DNA of 64,000 nt, taken from Mycobacterium sp. IS-1590 (GTDB lineage Bacteria; Actinomycetota; Actinomycetes; Mycobacteriales; Mycobacteriaceae). Of the stretch, positions 42,854 through 50,437 are shown piece by piece; the first letter of the stretch is position 1, and each line of letters begins with the position of its first letter. Both the position numbers and the translations under genes were made by a program. The notes below the pieces were generated by a model. It did not search any database. It was not told where the DNA came from and saw only the letters and a program-made list of their open reading frames with translations. Location of the stretch: assembly GCF_001500025.1 (NCBI RefSeq), contig NZ_LQIW01000034.1, forward strand, positions 186,001 through 250,000. Direction: 5' to 3'.

Positions 42854-43765
42854 TCAGCCGGCGGCCGGGGTCGGCCGCGCCCGGATGAGGATGAGTTCGG
42901 CGAACTGCTCCGGGCATTCCAGCGGCGTGAAATGTCCTGCGTCGTAAGCGAAGTGCACGTGCACATCGGTGAAGTAGTGCCCGAGTCGGTCCGACCACTC
43001 GGCCGGGAACAGCGGATCATGGTGCGGCCACACCACATCGGTGGGTGTGTGGATCTTGATGGCACGCTCGGGCGGCAGTTCGGTGAGTGACTGGGCGATC
43101 ATCCCGGCACCCGCGCGGTACCACGCGATCGACGCGGTGAACGCGCCGGGCAGACCGTAGTCGGACACCAGTCGTTCCAGATCGTCCTCGGAGACGGCGA
43201 AATCCGGCCCGGACCAATGCGTCCAGAAGTGACGCAGGTAGTCGCGGACCAGATCGGGGTTCCCGTCGAGCAGCTGGCCCGCCAGTGGCAGCTGGTGAAA
43301 GGACTGATACCAGAACTCGCTCTGCGCCTTCGCGGTCAGGACGCGGTCGCCGGCCCCGGGCAGCGGCGGGGACAGCACCAGGGAACGCACCAGATCCGGC
43401 TGCATGCGAGCGATGCTCTGCGCGACGCGGCTGCCGACGTCATAGCCGGCGAGCACCACCTCGGACAGTTCGAGCTCCTTGATCAGCCCGATGACGCTGC
43501 CGGCCTGTGCGGTGGCGCTGTAGAAGTGCCGGATGGCGACCGCATGTTTGTCCGAGCCGCCGAACCCGCGCAGGTCCGGCACGATGACATCGGCGGCATC
43601 CCCGAGCAGGGGCACCACCCGGCGATAGTCGTGGCGGTTGCCCGGCCAGCCGTGCAGCAGAACCACCGGCGGCGCGCCGCTGGTGCCGAACCGGTCATAG
43701 GCCAGCCGGAACCCGTCGACGGGCGAGCTGCGCGACCACACCGGCTTATTCTGGCCAGATGTCAT
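42854..43765 (-). CDS. Alpha/beta hydrolase, epoxide-hydrolase-like
   Basis: A 303-residue alpha/beta hydrolase. The oxyanion motif is HGWPGNRHDYR, the nucleophile elbow is GYDVGSRVAQ with Asp rather than Ser, and the catalytic histidine is in AGHFTPLE. An Asp nucleophile with HGWPG indicates the epoxide-hydrolase/dehalogenase branch. A cap domain lies between about residues 135 and 215 and includes a candidate tyrosine (HFWTHWSGPDF region). Substrate unknown. It overlaps the DUF1023 gene (ATGA) and is the last of three coupled minus-strand genes inserted between prcA and pafA; M. tuberculosis has other genes in this interval. Confidence 0.88.
   Translation of the reverse strand: MTSGQNKPVWSRSSPVDGFRLAYDRFGTSGAPPVVLLHGWPGNRHDYRRVVPLLGDAADVIVPDLRGFGGSDKHAVAIRHFYSATAQAGSVIGLIKELELSEVVLAGYDVGSRVAQSIARMQPDLVRSLVLSPPLPGAGDRVLTAKAQSEFWYQSFHQLPLAGQLLDGNPDLVRDYLRHFWTHWSGPDFAVSEDDLERLVSDYGLPGAFTASIAWYRAGAGMIAQSLTELPPERAIKIHTPTDVVWPHHDPLFPAEWSDRLGHYFTDVHVHFAYDAGHFTPLECPEQFAELILIRARPTPAAG
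42861..42878. terminator. Candidate bidirectional terminator hairpin
   Basis: GCGGCCG-GGGT-CGGCCGC is a perfect 7-bp stem and 4-nt loop, 8 nt after the prcA stop and within the last codons of the opposing hydrolase gene. There is no U-run. Confidence 0.4.
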
Positions 43766-45330
43766 CCCGGTTGTCGTGAGGTTGCACGATCCCCGCCGAT
43801 ATCACCGGTGATGACCCCCAGAATCGCGCGCCACGCGTCCGAGGGCGCGTTCAGCACGTCGGAGTGGGCGCCGGGACCGGCCATCGGCCGCCCGTCGTCG
43901 TACCGGCCGGCGGGCAACCGGATCACACCGGGCATCTCATCGGGGTCGGCGCCGTGCGGTCCGCCCGGGATGCCCTGCACCGCCCCGATGAAGTCCCCGG
44001 GTGGGGTCATGGAGAAACGCAGCACATGCGGGTTTCTGTTGTGCCAGTCGCCGGGATCGTGCACCCCGACGCCCGCTCCCGCGGCGGCCACGTACATCGT
44101 GCGGTCCGAGGTCATGCCCAGCGCCTCGGCGGTGCCCACGATCGATCCACCGTAGGAGTGACCGACAACGGTGACCGGGATGCGGCGGCCGGTCGAGTCG
44201 ACCGTGCGGTCGACGTCCTCGGTGAAGGCGACCAGCCGCGGTGCCATGGCCAGCGCATAGCGCGGGTCGGCGGCCGCCGCCAAACCGCCCACGACGTTGT
44301 CACCGCGCGGAAACGGCCCGCCGAGATAGGTGATGGTCGCGACGTCGCCGCGGGTCGCCGAGACGAACCTGCGCGCCGTCTCGGCGTTGGCCGCCGACCC
44401 GGTGATCGTCGTGTTCAGCCCCGGCACGAGGACCGCGACGCTGGAGGCCGATGCGACGTTGCCGTGCAGCTCCACCAGCGATGAACGGCCGGGATCGAAC
44501 GCCAGAACCTGGCGGTCTGAGCGGACGGGTCCACCTGCGGGATCGTCGATCTCCCCGAGCAGCTCGCGGTACACCGCCAGCCGCTGCGGGTCGGGCTCGC
44601 GCAGCACGGCTTGGGCCACGTTGGTGCGGTTGGCCTCGACCCGCATCTGCCACGGCACACCGTCGGTGTTGCCGACCTGGGACGGGAATTCCTCGACCAA
44701 CCGCTGCCGTTGCTCGGGCGTCATGGCCGCGATCTGATCGGCGATCCGGTCCTGGCTGGTGACGGGCCATGCGGCGACGACGCCGGCATCGGCGGTTTGA
44801 TGACCGGCAGCCGGGATGGCGAACGCCTCGGCGATGTCGGCGGCAGCGTCGGCGTCGGCGGCGTCCAGGCGGTTCAGTGCCCCGGCGAGTCGGCCGGTCA
44901 GCTCGACCGCACGCACGGTGAGCATCTCGACGGCGACCGACGGCACACCTCCGGACAGCGCGACCAGCAGCGACGACGGTGGGTCGTGTACCGCGACCGA
45001 CCCGGCGTCGTCGACGGCGAACCCTTCGGTGCGCGCGGTGGCCACCACGGCCATGACGTCGGCCCGGGCCGCGCTGAGCTGGGCGGCGCCGTCGCGGGCC
45101 GCCGCGGCCGCGAGCACCAGTGCGCGCGAGAGCGTGTCGGCAGTCGCGACAATGCCTTTCGCGCGATGGCGGGCCGTATCGGCGGCCGCGCCGGACCAGA
45201 AACCGAAGTCGGCCGCCAAGGAGTCGACGTGCGCGCACACGAAGCGGGCGTTGCGGTCCCAGACGTCGGCCAGCCGACCGAGCGCGCCGGGAGACCACGC
45301 TTCGGCCTGGCCGACGGTCGGCAGCGTCAC
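43762..45330 (-). CDS. DUF1023 alpha/beta-hydrolase with N-terminal WXG-like helical domain
   Basis: A 522-residue protein in two parts. The first 200 or so residues are an Ala-rich helical region with a WxG-like turn (ADFGFWSGAAADTARHRA), as in type VII secretion (WXG100/LXG-like) modules. The C-terminal part is the DUF1023 alpha/beta hydrolase: VAVLVPGLNTTITGS, the nucleophile elbow VVGHSYGGSIVG with Ser, and a late GPGAHSDVLN histidine. M. tuberculosis Rv2079 is a related protein. It could be an ESX-exported or associated hydrolase, but no signal peptide is present and this is inferred. The GTG at 45330 overlaps the EspC-like gene's stop. Confidence 0.82.
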   Translation of the reverse strand: MTLPTVGQAEAWSPGALGRLADVWDRNARFVCAHVDSLAADFGFWSGAAADTARHRAKGIVATADTLSRALVLAAAAARDGAAQLSAARADVMAVVATARTEGFAVDDAGSVAVHDPPSSLLVALSGGVPSVAVEMLTVRAVELTGRLAGALNRLDAADADAAADIAEAFAIPAAGHQTADAGVVAAWPVTSQDRIADQIAAMTPEQRQRLVEEFPSQVGNTDGVPWQMRVEANRTNVAQAVLREPDPQRLAVYRELLGEIDDPAGGPVRSDRQVLAFDPGRSSLVELHGNVASASSVAVLVPGLNTTITGSAANAETARRFVSATRGDVATITYLGGPFPRGDNVVGGLAAAADPRYALAMAPRLVAFTEDVDRTVDSTGRRIPVTVVGHSYGGSIVGTAEALGMTSDRTMYVAAAGAGVGVHDPGDWHNRNPHVLRFSMTPPGDFIGAVQGIPGGPHGADPDEMPGVIRLPAGRYDDGRPMAGPGAHSDVLNAPSDAWRAILGVITGDIGGDRATSRQPG

Positions 45331-45602
45331 TTCCCGAGGCGGGCGGCGGTGCGCAGCTCCGCGCGTTCGAACGCGTCCGCGGAGATCCGCGCCGCGAGCG
45401 CCCAGCCACGCATGTTGGCGACGACCTCGGCGAGCCCGGGTGCCACCGAACACGTCGCGGCGACCTCGGCGACGGCCGCGCCGGCAAGCTCATCCGGATG
45501 CAATTCGGGCCAACGCATCTCGGCGATCCGGTCGGCGGCGGTCATGACCCGGTCGGCGACGGTGCGCAGTTGCGACACGTCGACCTCGACGATTTCCCCC
45601 AT
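45327..45602 (-). CDS. EspC/WXG100-like small protein (type VII secretion-like)
   Basis: A 91-residue helical protein resembling the EspC/DUF2580 family of ESX-associated substrates. It begins MGEIVEVDVSQLRTVADRVMTAADRI, has a central MRWPELHPDELAGAAV (a WxxL rather than WXG turn) and a second helix AEVVANMRGWALAARISADAFERAEL. Partners in this family are usually secreted with a neighbour, here the DUF1023 protein whose start codon overlaps its stop (GTGA). Together they form a compact T7SS-like pair; the ESX machinery itself is not in the window. Confidence 0.7.
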   Translation of the reverse strand: MGEIVEVDVSQLRTVADRVMTAADRIAEMRWPELHPDELAGAAVAEVAATCSVAPGLAEVVANMRGWALAARISADAFERAELRTAARLGK

Positions 45603-45640
45603 GGCTCATGCTGACAGAATCGGCGGCCACGCTGCTGAAG

Positions 45641-45649
45641 TTATCCACA
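45641..45649 (+). promoter_or_regulatory. Perfect DnaA-box-like 9-mer upstream of pafA
   Basis: TTATCCACA matches the bacterial DnaA box exactly. It lies in the 164-nt gap between the divergent EspC-like and pafA genes, which also holds a GCGCGG/CCGCGC hairpin (about 45660-45681). A single box may be chance or a DnaA regulatory site. Confidence 0.3.
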
Positions 45650-45753
45650 GGCCTTCGACGGGCGCGGCCCTTACGGACCGCGCAGAGGGTGTCAACCCGA
45701 TGTCGGGTGCGTTCTTCGGCGCGGCTTGCCCTCCGTGACCGCCGAGCAACAAG

Positions 45754-45759
45754 TAGTCT
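45754..45759 (+). promoter_or_regulatory. -10 box for a leaderless pafA transcript
   Basis: TAGTCT ends 7 nt before the GTG at 45767, supporting that start over the longer open frame from 45608. Confidence 0.55.
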
Positions 45760-45766
45760 CGATGAG

Positions 45767-47125
45767 GTGCAGCGACGGATCATGGGCATCGAGACCGAAT
45801 TCGGTGTCACCTGCACGTTCCACGGCCATCGTCGGCTCAGCCCCGACGAGGTGGCGCGCTACCTGTTCCGCCGAGTGGTGTCGTGGGGCCGCAGTTCGAA
45901 TGTCTTCCTCCGGAACGGCGCCCGGCTCTACCTGGACGTGGGCAGCCATCCCGAGTACGCCACCGCCGAGTGCGACAGCCTCACGCAGTTGGTCACCCAT
46001 GACCGCGCGGGTGAGCGGGTGCTCGAGGATCTGCTGATCGACGCCGAACAGCGGTTGGCCGACGAGGGCATCGGCGGCGACATCTACCTGTTCAAGAACA
46101 ACACCGACTCGGCGGGCAACTCCTACGGCTGCCACGAGAATTACCTGATCGTGCGGGCAGGGGAGTTCTCACGCATCTCCGATGTGCTGCTGCCGTTCCT
46201 GGTCACGCGTCAGCTGATCTGCGGGGCGGGCAAGGTGCTGCAGACCCCCAAGGCCGCGACGTTCTGCTTGAGCCAGCGCGCCGAGCACATCTGGGAGGGC
46301 GTGTCGAGCGCCACCACCCGGTCGCGCCCGATCATCAACACCCGCGACGAACCGCACGCCGACGCCGAGAAGTACCGCAGGCTGCACGTCATCGTCGGCG
46401 ACTCGAACATGTGCGAGGCCACCACGATGCTCAAGGTGGGCACCGCGTCGCTGGTGCTGGAGATGATCGAGGCCGGTATCGCGTTCCGCGACTTCTCGCT
46501 GGACAACCCGATCCGGGCCATCCGCGAGGTCAGCCACGACCTGACCGGCCGGCGCCCGGTGCGTCTGGCGGGCGGCAGGCAGGCCAGCGCCCTGGACATC
46601 CAGCGCGAGTATTACTCCCGCGCGGTCGAGTACCTGCAGAGCCGCGAGCCCAATACGCAGATCCAGCAGGTCGTCGACCTGTGGGGACGTCAGCTCGACG
46701 CCGTGGAGAGCCAGGACTTCGCCAAGGTCGACAACGAGATCGACTGGGTCATCAAACGAAAGCTGTTCCAGCGCTATCAGGACCGCTACAACATGGAGCT
46801 GTCCGACCCGAAGATCAGCCAGCTCGACCTCGCCTATCACGACATCAAGCGCGGCCGCGGGGTGTTCGATCTGCTGCAGCGCAAGGGCCTGGCCGCGCGG
46901 ATCACCACCGACGAGGACATCGAGGCGGCCGTCAACACGCCGCCGCAGACCACCAGGGCCAAACTGCGCGGCGAGTTCATCAGCGCCGCCCAGGAAGCCG
47001 GCCGCGACTTCACCGTCGACTGGGTGCACCTCAAGCTCAACGATCAGGCGCAGCGCACGGTGCTGTGCAAGGATCCGTTCCGGTCGGTCGACGAGCGGGT
47101 CAAGCGACTCATCGCCTCGATGTAA
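45767..47125 (+). CDS. pafA: Pup ligase PafA
   Basis: PafA uses ATP to link deamidated Pup to lysines of target proteins. The 452-residue protein is the same length as M. tuberculosis PafA and nearly identical in key regions: MGIETEFGVTC (catalytic/metal glutamate), LFKNNTDSAGNSYGCHENYL, INTRDEPHADAEKYRRLHVIVGDSN near residue 200, and the C-terminal domain ending KRLIASM. The GTG start (VQRRIMGIE) is supported by a -10 box 7 nt upstream; the ATG at 45782 is the alternative. pafB follows 65 nt later with its own promoter. Confidence 0.98.
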   Translation: MQRRIMGIETEFGVTCTFHGHRRLSPDEVARYLFRRVVSWGRSSNVFLRNGARLYLDVGSHPEYATAECDSLTQLVTHDRAGERVLEDLLIDAEQRLADEGIGGDIYLFKNNTDSAGNSYGCHENYLIVRAGEFSRISDVLLPFLVTRQLICGAGKVLQTPKAATFCLSQRAEHIWEGVSSATTRSRPIINTRDEPHADAEKYRRLHVIVGDSNMCEATTMLKVGTASLVLEMIEAGIAFRDFSLDNPIRAIREVSHDLTGRRPVRLAGGRQASALDIQREYYSRAVEYLQSREPNTQIQQVVDLWGRQLDAVESQDFAKVDNEIDWVIKRKLFQRYQDRYNMELSDPKISQLDLAYHDIKRGRGVFDLLQRKGLAARITTDEDIEAAVNTPPQTTRAKLRGEFISAAQEAGRDFTVDWVHLKLNDQAQRTVLCKDPFRSVDERVKRLIASM

Positions 47126-47177
47126 GTCTCGCGAAACTGGTACCAGGCGCAGCGCTCGCTGTGCGGGCCGGACACCC

Positions 47178-47183
47178 TAAGCT
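47178..47183 (+). promoter_or_regulatory. -10 box for a leaderless pafBC transcript
   Basis: TAAGCT ends 7 nt before the GTG start of pafB at 47191. Confidence 0.55.
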
Positions 47184-47190
47184 GGGTCGA

Positions 47191-48180
47191 GTGGCGATCT
47201 CCAAAGTCGAGCGGCTGATGAACCTCGTGATCGCGCTCCTGTCGACGCGGAACTTCATCACCGCCGAGCGAATCCGTCAGACGGTTTCGGGATACGCCGA
47301 CAGCGCCAGCGACGAGGCCTTCTCGCGCATGTTCGAGCGCGACAAGAACGAGTTGCGCGACTTGGGGATTCCGCTGGAGACGGGACGGGTTTCGCAGTTC
47401 GACCCGACCGAGGGCTACCGCATCAACCGCGAGGCCTACGCGCTGCCCACCGTCGAACTGACTCCCGACGAGGCGGCCGCCGTCGCCGTGGCGACCCAGT
47501 TGTGGGAATCGCCCGAGCTCATCACCGCCACCCAGGGCGCGTTGCTGAAACTGCGCGCGGCCGGCATCGACATCGACGCCGTGGAGGCCGCACCGGCGAT
47601 TACGTCGACGGCGGCCCTGCCTGGGCTGCGCGGTTCCGAAGAGGTGCTCGGAATCCTGTTGTCCGCCATCGACTCCGGACAAGCCGTGCAGTTTCCGCAC
47701 CGACCGTCGCGCAGCGATCCGTACACCACCCGCACGGTCGAACCCTGGGGCGTCATCACTCACCGGGGCCGCTGGTACCTGGTGGGCCACGACCGCGATC
47801 GCGACGCGACGCGGACGTTCCGGCTCTCCCGCATCGGCACCGACGTGACCACGGTCGGCCCACCCGGTGCGGTCAAGCGGCCTGCGGGCGTAGACCTACG
47901 CGAAGTGGTGGAACGCGCAGTGGGTGAGTGGCCGTCGGGCGGCCAGGCGCGGGTGTGGATCGCCGAGGGCAAGGGCACCGCGCTGCGGCGACGGGCCATC
48001 TCGGCGACCCCGCAGACACACAACGGCCGCGCGGGCGAGGTGATCACCATCGACATCGGAATGTTCGACCGGTTGGCGCGCGAGGTCGCCAGCTACGGTC
48101 CCGACGCGGTGGCGCTGGAGCCCGAGTCGCTGCGCGACGACGTGGTGGCCCGGTTGAGCGCGCAGGCGGATCGCGCATGA
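47191..48180 (+). CDS. pafB: PafB, WYL-domain DNA-damage regulator
   Basis: PafB with PafC activates the RecA/LexA-independent DNA-damage response in mycobacteria; the name comes from co-location with pafA. The 329-residue protein has an N-terminal winged helix (ERIRQTVSGYADSASDEAFSRMFERDKNELRDLGIPL), a WYL domain (WGVITHRGRWYLVGHDRDRDATRTFRLSRI near residues 190-220) and a C-terminal WCX extension. The GTG start (MAISKVERLMNL) agrees with the M. tuberculosis protein. The stop overlaps pafC (ATGA), so both halves of the activator are made together. Confidence 0.96.
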   Translation: MAISKVERLMNLVIALLSTRNFITAERIRQTVSGYADSASDEAFSRMFERDKNELRDLGIPLETGRVSQFDPTEGYRINREAYALPTVELTPDEAAAVAVATQLWESPELITATQGALLKLRAAGIDIDAVEAAPAITSTAALPGLRGSEEVLGILLSAIDSGQAVQFPHRPSRSDPYTTRTVEPWGVITHRGRWYLVGHDRDRDATRTFRLSRIGTDVTTVGPPGAVKRPAGVDLREVVERAVGEWPSGGQARVWIAEGKGTALRRRAISATPQTHNGRAGEVITIDIGMFDRLAREVASYGPDAVALEPESLRDDVVARLSAQADRA

Positions 48181-49136
48181 CGGCTGTGTCGACGCGGCTG
48201 GTCCGGCTGCTCAACATGGTGCCGTACTTCCAGGCCAACCCGAGGATCACCTACGCCGAGGCGGCCTCCGATCTGGGCGTCAGCGTCAAGCAGTTGCGCG
48301 AGGACCTGAACCAACTGTGGATGTGCGGGCTGCCCGGATACGGACCCGGTGATCTGATCGACTTCGAATTCTCCGGCGACACAATCGAAGTGACGTTCAC
48401 CGCCGGTATCGACCACCCGCTGCGGTTGACCTCGCCGGAGGCGACCGGCGTGCTGGTGGCGCTGCGCGCGCTGGCAGAGGTACCGGGCATGGTGGACCCG
48501 GAGGCGGCGCGCAGCGCGATCGCGAAGATCGAGTCTGCCGCGGGCACCGTCGGTCAGGACGGCGCGGCGGTCGAGGAGCCCGCGCCGATCGAGAGTGAGG
48601 CGGCCGCGGCGGTGCGGCAGGCGGTGCGCGACGGGTACGCCTTGGCCATCGAGTACTACTCGGCTTCGCACGACGTGCTGACCAGCCGCACCGTCGACCC
48701 GATCCGTGTGGTCCTGGTCGGCGACCACAGTTACCTGGAGGCGTGGTGCCGCACCGCCGAAGGTGTGCGGCTGTTCCGTTTCGACCGCATCGTCGACGCG
48801 CAGGTGCTCGGCGAGCCCTCGTCGCCGCCACCACCGGCCGTGCAGGCCGAACCGGACACCTCGCTGTTCGACGCGGATCCCTCGCTGCCCTCAGCACTCC
48901 TGCTGATCGACCGGTCGGCGGCGTGGATGTTCGACTACTACCCGCTGCGGGTGAGCCGGGAACTGCCCGACGGGGGCTGGGAGGCCGCGATGACCTACGC
49001 CTCCGACGACTGGATGGCCCGGTTCGTACTCGGATTCGGGTCGGCCGTGCGGGTGCTCGAACCCGCCCATCTTGCGGAGAGGGTGCGGGAATCGGCGCAA
49101 GCGGCGCTGCGGGCATACGGCGCGCAGGCCGAGTGA
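48177..49136 (+). CDS. pafC: PafC, WYL-domain DNA-damage regulator
   Basis: PafC is the partner of PafB. The 319-residue protein shares the layout: an N-terminal helix-turn-helix (ITYAEAASDLGVSVKQLREDLNQLWMCGLPG), a WYL domain (LTSRTVDPIRVVLVGDHSYLEAWCRTAEGVRLFRFDRI near residues 165-205) and a WCX-like C-terminus (WMARFVLGFGSAVRVLEP). The ATG overlaps the pafB stop by 4 nt. It ends 35 nt before tatA, which has its own promoter starting in the last bases of pafC. Confidence 0.96.
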   Translation: MTAVSTRLVRLLNMVPYFQANPRITYAEAASDLGVSVKQLREDLNQLWMCGLPGYGPGDLIDFEFSGDTIEVTFTAGIDHPLRLTSPEATGVLVALRALAEVPGMVDPEAARSAIAKIESAAGTVGQDGAAVEEPAPIESEAAAAVRQAVRDGYALAIEYYSASHDVLTSRTVDPIRVVLVGDHSYLEAWCRTAEGVRLFRFDRIVDAQVLGEPSSPPPPAVQAEPDTSLFDADPSLPSALLLIDRSAAWMFDYYPLRVSRELPDGGWEAAMTYASDDWMARFVLGFGSAVRVLEPAHLAERVRESAQAALRAYGAQAE

Positions 49137-49139
49137 CGG

Positions 49140-49145
49140 TAGACT
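49140..49145 (+). promoter_or_regulatory. Putative -10 box of tatA-tatC
   Basis: TAGACT, followed by a leader of about 20 nt carrying GGAGG (49159-49163) 8 nt before the tatA ATG. Confidence 0.45.
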
Positions 49146-49171
49146 GGCCGCGACGTCTGGAGGTGACCTAA

Positions 49172-49435
49172 ATGGGCGGTCTACAACCCTGGCACTGGGT
49201 GATCGTTATCGCCGTATTCGTGCTGCTCTTCGGTGCCAAGAAGCTCCCGGACGCGGCGCGCTCGCTCGGCAAGTCGATGCGGATCTTCAAATCGGAGATC
49301 AAGGAGATGCAGGCCGATTCCAAGTCGGACACGCCGCCGGCCACTCCGATCGCCTCGGAGCGGGTCGACAACGCCGCTCCGGACAACGCAACGGCTCCGG
49401 CAACCGAGCATCCCTCGGACAAACGTCCCGCCTGA
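49172..49435 (+). CDS. tatA: Twin-arginine translocase subunit TatA
   Basis: TatA polymerises to form the passage for folded proteins carrying twin-arginine signals. The 87-residue protein has one N-terminal transmembrane helix (residues about 8-20), the hinge FGAKKLPDAARSLGKSM with the conserved FG, an amphipathic helix and an acidic Ala/Pro-rich tail. The ribosome-binding site GGAGG is well placed. tatC follows after 51 nt; tatB is not in this locus. Confidence 0.96.
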   Translation: MGGLQPWHWVIVIAVFVLLFGAKKLPDAARSLGKSMRIFKSEIKEMQADSKSDTPPATPIASERVDNAAPDNATAPATEHPSDKRPA

Positions 49436-49486
49436 CCGTCGAGAATCGACTGACCGCGGCCACGCTGCCGCGTAAGTAGGCATGCC

Positions 49487-50437
49487 GTGCAGACCCCAGG
49501 ACTGTTCAAGAAGCTCGATCCTCGCCGACGGCGCTCGCGGGTCAACCCCGATGGCACGATGTCGCTGGTCGAGCACCTGCACGAGCTGCGCACCCGGCTG
49601 CTGATCTCGGCGGCCGCCGTCGTCGTCACGACGATTCTGGGCTTTCTCTGGTACAGCCACGGCGTGTTCGGGCTGCCCAGCCTCGGGGACTGGCTGCGCG
49701 GCCCGTACTGCGATCTGCCCGCCTCGTCGCGGGCGACCATCGCACCCGGCGACGAATGCCGACTGCTGGCCACCGCGCCCTTCGACCAGTTCATGCTGCG
49801 ATTGAAGGTCGCGCTGACGGCGGGCATCGTGCTGGCCTGCCCGGTGTGGCTCTATCAGGTGTGGGCCTTCATCACCCCCGGGCTGTACAAGAAAGAGCGC
49901 CGGTTCGCGGTCGCATTCGTCACCGTCGGCGCCGTGCTGTTCGCGGCGGGCGCGGTGCTGGCCTACGTGGTGTTGGCGACCGCATTGGGCTTCCTGCTGA
50001 CCGTCGGCAGCGATGTCCAGATCACCGCACTGTCGGGCGATCAGTACTTCGGCTTCCTGATCAATCTGCTGCTGGTCTTCGGTTTCAGCTTCGAGTTCCC
50101 GCTGCTGATCGTGATGCTCAACGCCGTCGGAGTGCTGACCTACGAACGGCTCAAGGCGTGGCGCCGCGGCCTGATCTTCGCGCTGTTCGTCTTCGCCGCG
50201 CTGTTCACCCCCGGATCGGATCCGTTCTCGATGCTGGCACTGGCGCTCGCCCTGACGGTGCTGCTCGAGTTCGCTATTCAGATCGCGCGATTGCACGACC
50301 GGCGCAAGGCGCGACGGGCCGCGCTCGAGGACATCTCCGACGATGTGGCGGCGCCGATCGAGCCCGCCGAACCCGTCGAGGCGTCCCGCACCGTGCCGAC
50401 GTCCGCACGGCACGTGGTCGATGACGATGCCACCTAG
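49487..50437 (+). CDS. tatC: Twin-arginine translocase subunit TatC
   Basis: TatC is the membrane receptor for twin-arginine signal peptides. The 316-residue protein has six transmembrane segments and the family motifs MSLVEHLHELRTRLLIS near residue 25 and FPLLIVMLNAVGVLTYERLKAWRR near residues 200-222, with the cytoplasmic Glu/Phe-rich N-region and a long charged C-terminal tail (residues 265-316). The GTG start (VQTPGLFKKLDPRRRRS) agrees with mycobacterial TatC. Its 3' end overlaps helY by up to 17 nt, giving coupled translation. Confidence 0.96.
   Translation: MQTPGLFKKLDPRRRRSRVNPDGTMSLVEHLHELRTRLLISAAAVVVTTILGFLWYSHGVFGLPSLGDWLRGPYCDLPASSRATIAPGDECRLLATAPFDQFMLRLKVALTAGIVLACPVWLYQVWAFITPGLYKKERRFAVAFVTVGAVLFAAGAVLAYVVLATALGFLLTVGSDVQITALSGDQYFGFLINLLLVFGFSFEFPLLIVMLNAVGVLTYERLKAWRRGLIFALFVFAALFTPGSDPFSMLALALALTVLLEFAIQIARLHDRRKARRAALEDISDDVAAPIEPAEPVEASRTVPTSARHVVDDDAT

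Noticed and set aside
45608..45766. N-terminal extension of pafA from the ATG at 45608
   Set aside because: The extra residues are Arg-rich and lack similarity to PafA, and the -10 box at 45754-45759 would lie inside the coding region.
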